Assembly (NCBI RefSeq): GCF_028858725.1
Contig: NC_084773.1
Coordinates: forward strand, 4,330,350-4,394,349
Direction of reading: 5' to 3'
Origin: Colius striatus
Lineage: Eukaryota > Chordata > Aves > Coliiformes > Coliidae
DNA length: 64,000 nt
Numbering within the stretch: position 1 is the first letter of the stretch; each line of letters opens with the position of its first letter. The notes beneath the pieces are model-generated. The model did no database searches, had not been told where the DNA came from, and worked only from the letters and a program-made list of their open reading frames with translations. A program made the position numbers and the translations under genes. Of this stretch, positions 41,027 through 52,010 are shown in pieces.

Positions 41027-43894
41027 TCACTTATGCCTGTAGTGCCGGATGGCTCCGGAGAGGCCTACAGCCACAATCAGCAGCACCACTATAGTGATGC
41101 CAACAGCAAGACCTATATTGGAGCTGTCTGAAGGGGAAAGAAGAGAGAGGGCTTGTGTGAGTGCATGAGAGGCCAGGACTGGAGCTGCCATTGCAACCTG
41201 GCCCACTAACCTCCAAGGAGGTCTGTAGGGCTACTGTACCCCAGAGCCCCAGGTGCCACATACCCCAGGGCACGAGGAGGCTGCGGGTGCCCAGGCTGCT
41301 GTGGCGCACACGGCAGGCGTAGCTGTGCCCATCGCGGGGGGCCACAGCCAGGACGCTGCGCAGCTGGTAGGTGAGGTCGGCGTTGGGCAGGATGGCGCTG
41401 GTGCTGAGCGCCGGGCCCGGCAGCACCTCCTGGCCGTCCCGCAGCCAGGCCACGCTGATGGGCCGTGGGTAGAAGCCGGTGACGTGGCAAACGAGCAGGA
41501 GCTGGGCTGGGCTGGGCGTGCGGGCGAAGACCGTGGCCACGGGGAGCTCTGGAGGGCGAGAGCCAAGGGGTGTGGGGAGGCTCGGTGGGGCACTGCTTGG
41601 CCCTGGTTTGTTGGGGGCTTTGGGGTGTCCGTGGCAGAATCAGGGAGGTCTCACCTTGTCTCTCCAGATCAGCCTTCCCAAACTTGATGAATTTCTTCAT
41701 GTGGTCAACACAGGTCACATTGAGGAGGAACTGCAGGGTCTGAGAGATGCCAGTGTAGCTGCTGAACTCTTTCTCAACTTGTGCTGCCAGCTGACTGTTC
41801 TGCTTCCTCTCCCAGTGCCTGTTGTCTACATTGAAGCTGAGGAATTCATGGGCATTGAAGGCAAGATGGCCAAATCTGGTGTAGGAGCCATTGGGATACA
41901 AGTCGCAGCCGGCTGTGGCCTGGATGACAAAGGGGTCTGGGAGAGATGGTGGGTGTTACGAGCACAGGTCGAGCTGGAGGATGAAATGGCAGCCTGGCAC
42001 CCACTGCTTTAGGCTCAGCTCCTGACTGTTTTCCCAAAGCCTGTCAGTGTTCAAGAGGCATTTGGACAGTGCCCTTGATAATTTGCTTTAAATTTTGGCC
42101 ACTCCTGAAGGAGTCAAGTAGCTGGACAAGATGACCATTGTGGGTCTCTTCCAGCTGAACTATTCTCTTGATTCCATTGCATTCCCCCATGTCACTGCTC
42201 TGCTTTACACCAGATGGAAACTGCAGGTGAGAAACGTGTCCTGAGCTCACTGTCCTTGAGCTGCCCCTGCTCACAGCAAGGTCAGGAGCCACAGCAAAAT
42301 GGGCAGCACTGCTTTGGGGGAGCGAGAGCATATTGGGGGTGTGTGAGGAGGAGGAGGACAGTGGCACTCTATCTGTGCCCTGCTCTTGGATCAGCACTGC
42401 TACACCAGTGCCAGACGCTTGCTCTGACTCTCCCCTCTCACTGACCTTCTACTCCACTTCCTCAGATTACTTCTGCAATGAGGTTTGTGGTGTATGCAGA
42501 GAATAATAGCAGGGCCTGGTTAAGCAAAACTAAACACAGCCAAGGCTTGTGGGGGGCACCACGGTGGCCCTGTGTGACCTTTGTACAGGACAAGCTGTTT
42601 TGGGGGTTTAGGATTGGGTTTACTGGTGCAGGACGAAGCCCTTTCCCTGCCTTCCTGCCAGGCCCAGTTTGGTAAAGCTGTTGGTGGCTCTTAGCAACTT
42701 CTCCTAGCTTCCTGCCGTGAGCAAGGAGGAGTTGGGCATCTGGTACTCACAGGGCGTCTGTAACTGGCTAGCATCAGTGGAGAGGGACAATATGAAGTTC
42801 TGAAAGTAGATCTTGAACATGTTTATCAAGTTCTTCCACTGTGCATTAGGCAGGGCTGGATAGACCCATGGGTAGCAGTAGAGGACGCTGTTGTTGTGTT
42901 TCTGCCATCTAACAAAGATCATGTCCTCCAGGGTGGCCCAGGCTGAAAAATCTACAAAGCTGGTGTTGTGGAAGATCATGGTTTGGAAAAGGTGGAGTTT
43001 ACAGGAGCCTGTGCGGAGAGTGGGGAGTAGAAGCAGCATTAGAGTGGATGACGAAGAAGGAGGAGGCCAGAAGACTACTGGCCCCATCCTGGTAGATAGC
43101 TCTTGGAGGAACGGTGGCTGCAGCGTCCCTGAGGACAGGCAGCACCCACAGCCTGGGTGCAGGGGCCAGGGGGGCTGTGGGGAAGGGGCATTCCCTCCCC
43201 GTTTAGGGATCCAGGCAGTGCTCAGGACCAAACCCTAACAGGAGGCAGGACAATGAGTTTGGTGCTGCAGCGCCAGGTGAGGCTCTGGTAGTGAGCAGGG
43301 CAGGGTGAGGCTGGTTTTGGAGCAGTGGGTGAGCATCTGCCCTAAAATGGGAATCATGGGCTGGGGATGCAGGGGAGAGGTCGTGGCAGGTGCAGGAGGA
43401 GCCTTCTAGCATTGTGTCACTGAGGTTCCAGGGACCATTTGATTACAAGGGAAGTGGTGTGGCAGGCTGAGGGCAGTGCCTAGGAGCTGCTGGAGGGGCT
43501 GGAGCCCAGCAAAGGGCTACTGTGCCACAAGGGGCCGAGCACCCCTTCCAGTGTGGTGCCTGTGGTTGCTCCTGCCCCTTTGGGGGCACCCCAGGCCTGG
43601 CTGAGGCAACCCTTGGCCCTCAACTGCTCATGTGTCTGAACCCTGGCGCCAGTGATGCTGGGCTGGGCAGGATGATGTGGGGCAGGGAACCCCGAGCATC
43701 TGGGCAGGGATGGGGCAGCTTTGGGCACTGTGGGTTAGGGGGTGCCCCCTGTGCCACTCCCACCAGAAAGTGGATCCCACAGCTAAGGGATAGGAGCAGG
43801 TGGGGGTGAGCCCAGGCTTCCACTTACCCTCTGGATCTGCCGCCGTCCCAGGGAGCAGAAGGAGAAGGAAGAGGAGGAGGCGAGCGGGCTGCAT
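41027..43894 (-). CDS. CD1 heavy chain, gene A
   Basis: Complete five-exon CD1 gene. Exons in coding order: 43828-43894, 42751-43008, 41655-41936, 41264-41548, 41027-41127. All borders are GT-AG and phase 1, giving 330 residues. Exon 1 is a signal peptide (MQPARLLLFLLLLLPGTAA). Exon 2 is alpha1 (LHLFQTMIFHNTSF; glycosylation sites NTS, NNS). Exon 3 is alpha2 (YPFVIQATAGCDLYPNGS, with a Cys pair to NVTCVDHMKK). Exon 4 is the Ig-like alpha3 (LLLVCHVTGFYPRPISVAW, paired Cys in YACRVRH). Exon 5 is a hydrophobic span and a tail of about six residues (RHYRHK). The protein should sit at the cell surface with beta-2-microglobulin and present lipids. The tail has no YxxPhi sorting motif, so deep lysosomal sorting is not predicted. 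CD1 identity is firm. Which chicken CD1 it corresponds to is not decided. Confidence 0.92.
42040..42175 (+). mobile_element. CR1 LINE 3' end in intron 2 of CD1 gene A
   Basis: It reads GTGTTCAAGAGGCATTTGGA, CAGTGCCCTTGATAA, then GTGGGTCTCTTCCAGCTGAA and CTATTCTCTTGATTC. It sits at the same intron position as the ORF2 relic in gene B and probably comes from the same ancestral insertion. Confidence 0.8.
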
Positions 43895-44013
43895 GGTGCC
43901 AGCAACAAGTGTGCAGGAGCAAGTGTAGCAGGAGGAGGAAGAGGCTGTGAAGCCACAACCACACATTTCTCCCCAGGGCTGCTCTAGCAGTGCCAGCGGT
44001 GTGCCGCAGCCCC

Positions 44014-44026
44014 GGCAGCCAATGAG
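44014..44026 (-). promoter_or_regulatory. inverted CCAAT/Y-box-like element, gene A promoter
   Basis: CTCATTGGCTGCC on the minus strand, about 125 bp upstream of the start codon. The same element occurs at equivalent places in genes B and C. No TATA box or recognisable class II X box is beside it. Confidence 0.6.
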
Positions 44027-44883
44027 ACCAGTGGGGAGGCTTTGGGGGTGGCCAGGGCAGGTGGGCTCAAAGGGAGCTGTGGTGGCTGGTGGAGGGCTGG
44101 GGCACTCGGGCTGCGGGCTGTCAGTGCCAGGGGAGTTTGGGTGGGTATGAAGTCATCACTCCTGGCTGCTGCAGCACTCTGATACCCAGGGGAATATGAG
44201 CAGAGCCTGACCTGTGGTGGCCTTTGCCTGCTCATGTGGAAACCCCCAGTGCTTTACTCTGTAATCCCCTGTCAGAGGGTACCAGGGTTACGTGGCTGGG
44301 ATTTGGTAGCAGGTGGACTGCAGAGGTCATGCAAGATGATGCCAGAAGCTTTGCCCATGTCCAACACAGCCAGTTTCAGCCATCTATGGCCAAGGCTGCA
44401 CCAGTGATGTTGGTAGTGCCTCTGGGACAGTGTTTAAGAAGGGGCAAAAGTGCAACAGCAGCTGTGAGAGAGGAGTGAGAATATGTGACACAAGCATGGA
44501 AGCACCAAAGTCAGTGATGAAGCAGAGGAGGAGGTGCCCCAGGCTCAGAGCAGAGGCCTGTGGTTTGGCCTATGATAAGGCTCTGCCCCTGCAGCCATGA
44601 GGACCCCATACCAGAGAGAGTGGGTGCCCAAGGGAGGCTGTGACCCAGTGGGAAGCCCATGCTAGAGCAAGTTCCTGGCAAGACCTGGAAACCCACAGAG
44701 AGAGGAGCACGGCTTCTGTCAGTACTTGTGACCCTATGTGAGATTCACCCTGGAGCAGTTTGTGAAGAACCAGAGCCCATGGGAAGGAACCTCGTTGAAG
44801 AAGTTCTTGAAAGGCTGTTTCCCATGGGAGGGACCCCACACTGGAGCAGAGTGAGGAGGAAGGAGCAACAGAGACAAGAGGGA

Positions 44884-45544
44884 ATGACAAGAGAGGTGGT
44901 CACCTAGTGAGTAGCCCAGGTCAACCCATCACACCACACCACAGCACACCAGCCTTCTTGGAGGCACATTGCTCAAAGCCAGAGTCCCCCAGACCCTCTG
45001 CATGGGTCTTTCATGGCTCTCAGGTGTATTGGGAGGGTGAGTGTCCCTCACCCTCCAGCTTTTGCAGGGGAAGAAGTCAGGCATGGGGGCAGGGACAAGG
45101 AGTGGTGCAGATCCTGTCCCAATGCCGTTGCAGACAAGTGGTGGTGTCAGCACTGGTTCCAGAGTGGCTTTGTGCCTGCTGCAAATGCTTCCCTGCCTCA
45201 GGGTCCTGGAGATATCACTTGGCTCCTCCCTTCCCCTCCTCTCCCCAGTGAAACAGCTCAGGTCTCTCCATCATCCCCTGGTCTGTGGCCACTCAGTGGC
45301 CTCGTACTGGTCTGATCCCACATTGTCACTGCCCCTGTACTCAGGACAGATGCTGGCCATGGAGATGGTGAGATGTGAGGGAGGTTGGTGGGGAATTGCT
45401 GGCCGGGGAGTTGGGTCAGTGCCCAGAAAAAGAGAGAGTTTTCCTGGCTGCAGTGGGAGGTCTGTGCAGTGCAGAGGGAGTTTCCTGGGGGGAAGGTGGG
45501 CGAGAGGCACAGGAGTCACATGTGGATGGGGAAGTTTGTAGCTG
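44884..45544. other. spacer between CD1 genes A and B, nothing recognised
   Basis: GC-rich unique sequence between the two duplication blocks. ORFs of 100-166 codons occur in overlapping frames on both strands, typical of GC-rich non-coding DNA, and none resembles a known protein. Confidence 0.5.
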
Positions 45545-45550
45545 TTTAAT
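45545..45550 (-). terminator. possible poly(A) signal of CD1 gene B (ATTAAA)
   Basis: Variant hexamer on the minus strand about 425 bp past the gene B stop codon. No AATAAA was found nearer, so this is the best candidate but weak. Confidence 0.35.
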
Positions 45551-45601
45551 GTGATCCTTTTCCAGAGCAAACCCTCGTTGCTTGGTGGGTCAAGGACAAG
45601 T

Positions 45602-45862
45602 TGTGAGATGAGCAGGGAGAGACAGTGGTGAAGGAGCCCGTTGCTGGGTGGGCAGATCGGCCTCACATCATGAGTTCTGTGGACTCATCGCTTTTCCTGC
45701 ACTGGCAGGAAAAGATGAGATGAGATGAGATGAGATGAGATGAGATGAGATGAGATGAGATGAGATGATCAAGGAGAGCCAGTGGTGAAGTAGCTCGTTG
45801 GACAGATAGACCTCAAATCCTGAATTACTGGGCTTCATCGCTTTTCCTGTATGGACAGGGGC
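45602..45862. repeat. two-copy ~160-bp repeat with (GATGA)n expansion
   Basis: Two diverged units (about 45602-45712 and 45760-45862) share GAGATGA(G/T)C, CAGTGGTGAAG, CATCGCTTTTCCTG and GGACAGG-like segments. Between them lies an uninterrupted pentanucleotide array at 45714-45768, about 11 copies of GATGA, apparently expanded from the GAGATGA that opens each unit. It lies just past the 3' end of CD1 gene B and may be in its 3' UTR. Confidence 0.8.
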
Positions 45863-45974
45863 CACCATGAGCTGCACTGAGGGCCGGCAGCTTCATCCCT
45901 GCAGAGCTGCTACTGCAACCCCTGCGCAGAGCCATCAGCCCATTGACCCGAGAGCAGCTGGTGGGAGGGGGAGC

Positions 45975-48900
45975 TCACCTGTGCTTCCACCACCAAAACC
46001 CCCCGGCACAGGCTGCGGCCACGAGGAGCAGCACCATGACAGTGATGCCGATGGTCAGAGCTGAGCCGCGCCTTTGTATTTCTGGTTCAGAAAGGGAGAG
46101 GAGTTGGCGGCCGTGTGAGCGTGGAGCAGCGGGCAGAAGCTGCCGCTCATGGGGCCAGCTGCTGCCAGCCACACCCTGCTCCCCAGAGCCCCAGGTGCCA
46201 CATACCCCAAGGCACGAGGAGGCTGCGGGTGCCCAGGCTGCGGTGGCGCACGCGGCAGGCGTAGCTGTGCCCGTCGCGGGGGGCCACGGCCAGGACGCTG
46301 CGCAGCTGGTAGGTGAGGTCGGCGTTGGGCAGGATGGCGCTGGTGCTGAGCGCCAGGCCCGGCGGCACCTCCTGGCCGTCCCGCAGCCAGGCCACGCTGA
46401 TGGGCCGTGGGTAGAAGCCGGTGACGTGGCAAACGAGCAGGAGCTGGGCTGGGCTGGGCGTGCGGGCGAAGACCGTGGCCACGGGGAGCTCTGGAGGGCG
46501 AGAGCCAAGGGGGGTGGGGAGGCTCGGTGGGGCACTGCTTGGCCCTGGTGTGTGGGGGGCTTTGGGGTGTCTGTGGCAGGGTCAGGGAGGTCTCACCTTG
46601 TCTCTCCAGATCAACCTTCGCATACTGAATGAATTTCTTCATGTGGTCAACACAGGTCACATTGAGGAGGAACTGCAGGGTCTGAGAGAAGATAGTGAAG
46701 CTGTTGAACTCTTTTTCAACTTCTGCTGCCAGCTGACTGTTCTGTTTCCTCTCCCAGTGCCTGTTGTCCACATTGAAGCTGAGGAATTCATGGGCATTGA
46801 AGGCAAGATGGCCAAATCTGGTGTAGGAGCCATTGGGATACAAGTCGCAGCCAGCTGCACCCTGGATGACAAAAGGGTCTGGGAGAGATGGTGGGTGTTA
46901 TGAGCACAGGTTGAGCTGGAGGATGAAATGGCAGGCTGGTACCCACTGCTTTGGACTCAGCTCCTTTCCCCCTTCCCTCTACACCCTGAGTCTTCCTCAG
47001 GGAGAAGTCACAAAAGGCCAAAGCTCAATTAGAGTTGAAACTGACCAGTGTTGTGTCAGAAAGGAAGAAAGCCTTTTACAATTACATTGATAGCAAGAGG
47101 AGGTCTGAAGAAAATATTGGACCGATACTTGCTGAAGGTGGTCACTTGACTGATAGGGATGAAGAAGCAGCAGAGGCATTCAATGCTTTTTCTGCCTGTC
47201 TTTGCTAATACTGACAGACCATGGGCTGCTGGTGACCTGAGTGGCAGGACCATGAGTGCAGGAGCAGTGACTTTTGCAGACACTGACATTGCCAAGGACC
47301 AGCTGCACCACCTGAGTGTTCACAAGTCCATGGGTCCTGATGGCATTCACCCTGGAGCACAGAAGGAGCTGGTGGATGTCATGGCAAGACCCCTCTCCAT
47401 CACCTATCCAAGGTCACAGGAATATGGGGAGGTTCCCACTGACTGGGCAAGAAGGGTATGAGGGAAGACTCAGGGACCTAAAGACCTGCAAGTGTGACCT
47501 CAGCCCCTGGAAAAATGGTGGAGAAGCTGAGAGCAGGGCAATCATGAGCATCATGAAATGAAACAGAAACACATGCTGGCTGTCTCTCCTGGGGTGGAGT
47601 GACACTGGGTACGAATATGAACTGTGAGGGGAGCGGCCCTGCAGAGGGTGCCAAGGATGCAGCTCACCATTTAGTCATTGCATTGCATTCCCCCATGTCA
47701 TTGCTTTTCTTTACACCAGCTGGAAACTGCAGGTGAGAAACCTGTCCTGAGCTCACTGTCCTTGAGCTGCCCCTGCTCACAGCAGGGTCAGGAGCCACAG
47801 CAAAATGGGCAGCACTGCTTTGGGGGAGCGAGAGCATGTGGGGTTGTGTGAGGAGGAGGACAGTGGCACTCTGCCTGTGCCCTGCCCTTGGGTCAGCACT
47901 GCTGCACCACTTTGTGGGGCCAGAAACTTGCTTTGACTCTCCCCTCCTACTGACCTTCTACTTCACTTCCTCAGTTGACTTCTGTGGTGGGATTCGTGGT
48001 GCCCAGAGAGCAATAGCAGGGCCTGGTTAAGCAAAACTAAACACAGCCAAGGCTTGTGGGGGGCACCAGGGTGGACCTGTGTGACCTTTGTACAGGACAA
48101 GCTGGTTTTCAGGTCTTGCTGGTGCAGGATGAAGCTCATTCCCTGCCTTCCTGCCAGACCCAGTTTGGTAAAGCTGTTGGTGGTGGCTCTGAGCAACTTC
48201 TCCTAGCTTCCCACCTTGGGCAAGTACAAGCTGAGCATCTGGTACTCACAGGGTGTCTGGGTCAGGTTGACATTGCTGGATAGGGATGGAACGAAGCCAT
48301 GAAGGTAGTTCTTGAACACATTTATCAAGTTCTTCCACTCTTCTTCAGGCAGGGCTGGATAGACCCATGGGTAGCAGTAGAGGATGCTGTCGTTGTGTTT
48401 CTGCCAGCTAGCAAAGACCATGTCCTCCAGGGTGGCCCAGGCTGAAAAATCCGCAAAGCTGGTGTTGTGGAAGATGACGATTTGGAAAAGGTGGAGTTTA
48501 CAGGAGCCTGTGGGGAGAGTGGGGAGTAGAAGCAGCATTAGGGTGGATGATGAAGAAGGAGCAGACCAGAGACTGCTGGTAGGAAGCCCTGGGGACAGGC
48601 AGGGCAAGATGGAGCAGCACGGGGGAGATCCCCTGTTTTCATGCAGTTTGCTGTTTCCTTCCATGGCCTCTCAGAGCCTCTCCCTGCTTCACCTCTAATT
48701 TCCTTTCCCTACCCATCTGCCACCCTTGTGACCCTCTGGGAGCTGCCACTGAGCCATGGGGAAGGGATGTCAGGGGGATGTCAGTGCTGCTTCGGGCCGT
48801 GCTTTGCTCAACAGGAGCAGCCATACCAGCAACCACAGCCTGAGTGTAGGGGCCAGGGGGGCTGTGGAGAAGGGGCATTCCCTCCCTGTTTAGGGATCCA

Positions 48901-49582
48901 GGCAGTGCTCAGAACCAAACCCTAAGAGGAGGCAGGAGATCGAGTTTAGTGCTGCAGCGCCAGGTGAGGCTCTGGTAGTGAGCAGGGCAGGGTGAGGCCG
49001 TTTTTGGAGCAGTGGGTGAGCATCTGCCCTAAAATGGGAATCACGGGCTGGGGATGCAGGGGAGAGGTCGTGGCAGCTGCAGGAGGAGCCTTCCAGCATT
49101 GTGTCACTGAGGTTCCAGGGACCCTTTGATTGCAAGAGAAGTGGTGTGGCAGGCTGAGGGCAGTGCCAAGGAGCTGCTGGAGGGGCTAGAGCCCAGCACA
49201 GGGCTGCTGTGCCACGAGGGGCCAAGCGCCCATTCCACTGTGGTGCCTGTGGTTGCTCCTGCCCCTTTGGGGGCACCCCAGGCCTGGCTGAGGCAGCCCT
49301 TGGCCCTCAGCTGCTCAGGTGTCTGAACCCTGGCACCAGTGATGCTGGGCTGGGCAGGATGATGTGGGGCAGGGAACCCCGAGCAGCTGGGCAGGGATGG
49401 GGCAGCTTTGGGCACTGTGGGTTAGGGGGTGATCGCTGTGCCCCTCCCGCCAAAACTGTGGGTCCCGGAGCTAAGGGATGGGAGCAGGTGGGGGTGAGCC
49501 CAGGCTTCCACTTACCCTCTGGATCTGCCGCTGTCCCAGGGAGCAGAAGGAGAAGGAAGAGGAGGAGGCGAGCAGGCTGCAT
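45975..49582 (-). CDS. CD1 heavy chain, gene B
   Basis: Complete five-exon CD1 gene and tandem paralogue of gene A. Exons: 49516-49582, 48250-48507, 46597-46878, 46206-46490, 45975-46081, all GT-AG and phase 1; 332 residues. The signal peptide is identical to that of A. Alpha1 is close to A in its first half but differs clearly in the helix (EEEWKNLINVFKNYLHGF against NAQWKNLINMFKIYFQNF). Alpha2 and alpha3 are nearly the same as in A. The membrane exon is different (EIQRRGSALTIGITVMVLLL, ending in GGFWWWKHR), with a Trp-rich membrane edge and a two- or three-residue tail without sorting motifs. Intron 2 is longer than in A (1371 against 814 bp) because it holds a CR1 fragment, and intron 1 has about 190 extra bp near 48605-48830. 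Expected role is lipid presentation with beta-2-microglobulin. No disabling change is seen. Confidence 0.92.
46990..47480 (+). mobile_element. CR1 LINE ORF2 fragment in intron 2 of CD1 gene B
   Basis: Degraded reverse transcriptase-region coding on the plus strand. One frame gives VSERKKAFYNYIDSKRRSEE and another HKSMGPDGIHPGAQKELVDV, then GEVPTDWARR, all typical of avian CR1 ORF2 before and at the start of the RT domain. Frameshifts separate the pieces. Confidence 0.85.
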
Positions 49583-49701
49583 GGTGCCAGCAACAAGTGT
49601 GCAGGAGCAAGTGTAGCAGGAGGAGGAAGAGGCTGTGAAGCCACAACCACACATTTCTCCCCAGGGCAGTTCTGGCAGTGCCAGCGGTGTGCCGCAGCCC
49701 C

Positions 49702-49714
49702 GGCAGCCAATGAG
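49702..49714 (-). promoter_or_regulatory. inverted CCAAT/Y-box-like element, gene B promoter
   Basis: CTCATTGGCTGCC about 125 bp upstream of the gene B start codon, identical in sequence and spacing to gene A. Confidence 0.6.
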
Positions 49715-50583
49715 ACCAGTGGGGAGGTTTTGGGGGTGGCCAGGGCAGGTGGGCTCAGGGGGAGCTGTGGTGGCTGGTGGAGGGCTGGGGCACTCGGGCT
49801 GGTGGCTGTCAGTGCCAGGGGAGTTTGGGTGGGTATGAAGTCGTCACTCCTGGCTGCAGCAGCACCCTGATACCCAGGGGGATATGGGCAGAGCCTGACC
49901 TGTGATGGCCTTTGCCTGCTCATGTGGAAACCCCCAGGGATTTACTCTGTAATCCCCTGTCAGAGGGTACCAGGGTTACGTGGCTGGGATTTGGTAGCAG
50001 GTGGACTGCAGAGGTCATGCAAGATGGTGCCAGAAGCTTTGCCCATGTCCAGCACAGCCAGTTTCAGCCATCTATGGCCAATGCTGCACCAGTGATGTTG
50101 GTAGTGCCTCTGGGACAGTGTTTGAGAAGGGGCAAAAGTGCAACAGCAGCTGGGAGAGAGGAGTGAGAATATGTGACACAAGCACGGAGGCACCAAAGTC
50201 AGTGATGAAGCCGAGGAGGAGGTGCCCCAGGCTCAGAGCAGAGGCCTGTGGTGTGGCCTGTGATAAGGCCCTGCCCCTGCAGCCATGAGGACCCCATACC
50301 AGAGAGAGTGGGTGCTCAAGGGAGGCTGTGACCCAGTGGGAAGCCCATGCTGGAGCAGGTTCCTGGCAGGCCCTGGAAACCCACAGAGAGAGGAGCCCAT
50401 GTCAGAGCAGGGCTCCTGTCAGTACTTGTGACCCTGTGTGGGATTCACCCTGGAGCAGTTTGTGAAGAACTGGAGCCCATGGGAAGGAACCTCGTTGGAG
50501 AAGTTCTTGAAGGGCTGTTTCCCATGGGAGGGACCCCACACTGGAGCAGAGTGAGGAGGAAGGAGCAACAGAGACAAGAGGGT

Positions 50584-51040
50584 TTGGGACCAGTGCAGAT
50601 GTGTCAGTGCTGGGGACCTGTGGGAGGGAGAAAAGCCAAAATAAGGTCTCAAATATGAATTGCCATGACAGACTGGGGCTGGGGATAGCTTGTTCACGAG
50701 GAGATAGTACAGAAAAGAGGCCCAGGAACTACCCAAGCAGTGGGAGAAAACAGGTTCCCCCGACTCTCCCTCCATGCGGATGGTGCCTTGTGCTGATCCC
50801 CGTTCTTGGTTGCATCACACCCAATGAAGGTGATGACAACTCTTGGGTTTCAGCCCTGACAGGAGAAAGACAGCTGCTGTCCCCTCAGCTCTTGCATGGG
50901 GAGAAAGGCTGCTTTGGATCTCACTGGCACCTCCAGCTCAGGATCCTCCTGTACCAGCTGCCTCACCCCAGGGATGGGGCTCCTCAGTGAGTAGGTGGTG
51001 AGCAGTTTGTGCCCAGCTCACAGCTGCCAGAATAGTGGTG
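50584..51040. other. spacer upstream of the CD1 A/B-type block, nothing recognised
   Basis: About 450 bp separating the end of duplication block 2 from the next duplicated segment. No exon or motif recognised. Confidence 0.5.
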
Positions 51041-52010
51041 GGGAGCTCCAAGTCTCCCAGGACTGGGCCTGGGTCTGGGCTGCAGCATGGCACTCCCCTT
51101 TCCTTCCCATCATCTTTGGTGGGGAACCTCATCCCCCTCCCCAAGTGCCCCTGGGCATGGGAACAGAGATGTTGGGGATCAGCCCCCTGCTCTGTCCCAT
51201 GGACACCAGTGCCCAGTGCTGGATGGACAATGGGGTGGCCTCACCCCCACAATGGCCTCTGCCCCCTGCTTCTCCCTGGCTGTCCCCTGCCTCCCCCCAC
51301 CCCACTGCAGTTTCCCTTCCTCTTTCCTGGGTGTGTCTGCACTGGGGGCAAAGGCAGAACCGAAACCACAGCCAAGGGGAAGTTTGAAGTGGGGTCTGTG
51401 GTGACCTCCAAACACAAACAGGGCCGAGGCATCCCCTCTGCAGTGTGTCAGGGCTCTGTGTGACCCCTCCAGGTGCAGCAGGGACCGGGTGTCCCTGCTC
51501 CACGTCTCCCCTCAGGTGTCCCCAGCTGTGGTGGGCACACGGGGAAGGCCCGTTCGCGGCTGCTGTGGGCTGAGCTCCCACGCCCCGTGACACTGAGTCA
51601 GAGATGGGGATACAAGGACACCAAACCCCTTCCTTTCCATGGAGCTGTCCCATGGAGAAGTAGGGATGCTGTGGTAGCCTGGTGGGCCCACAAATGGCAC
51701 CAGCTTCCCCAGAAACTCAACTCATCACCCAGGGGATGCCCAGCCATGGCACCACAGTGCCCACATCACTCTGGGCAGGGCCAGCAGTGCTGGGGTCAGA
51801 GGAGAGTGTTTGGCTGGTGAGGTGGCAAAGCACAGCGCTGGATGGCCAGCATGGGAGGGGCAGGGGGGCTTTTGTCCACATAGTCCCAGGAGATGAGCAT
51901 TTGTCCTCACAGTCCCCCCTAAGGTGACCATTGTTCACGTCCTGCTGAGCCATCATGTCCTGGTGGCCATTAGCAGGCCCCTGGCTACCACAGGTGTGTG
52001 CGAGGTCACT
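51041..52010. repeat. ~1 kb duplicated non-coding block, copy 1 (upstream of gene B)
   Basis: Very similar to 57455-58423 in the same orientation, starting GCTCCAAGTCTCCCA and ending at GAGGTCACTG. Both copies keep an AP-1-type TGAGTCA (51594-51600 here). Open frames are present in several registers but none is selectively clean, so I regard it as non-coding. The copy lies about 1.5 kb upstream of gene B; its partner lies about 1.2 kb upstream of gene C. Confidence 0.85.

Larger units (their letters stand above)
41239..44883. repeat. tandem duplication block 1 (CD1 gene A and 5' flank)
   Basis: Similar to 46181-50583 in the same order and orientation, from the intron 4/exon 4 junction through exon 1 and about 1 kb of upstream DNA. 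It breaks down after GCAACAGAGACAAGAGGG at about 44882 (50582 in block 2). Homology is interrupted in introns 1 and 2 by insertions and CR1 remnants. The membrane exon is outside the well-conserved block. Confidence 0.85.
46181..50583. repeat. tandem duplication block 2 (CD1 gene B and 5' flank)
   Basis: Partner of 41239-44883. The flank upstream of the two start codons is almost unchanged, including the CCAAT element and the GGATTTGGTAGCAGGTGGAC region, which points to a fairly recent duplication or to conversion between A and B. Confidence 0.85.

Noticed and set aside
45943-46632. Plus-strand ORFs antisense to the CD1 alpha3 exons (also 41253-41687 and 54792-55262)
   Set aside because: They are shadows of the CD1 exons on the other strand, recurring only because the exons are near-identical.
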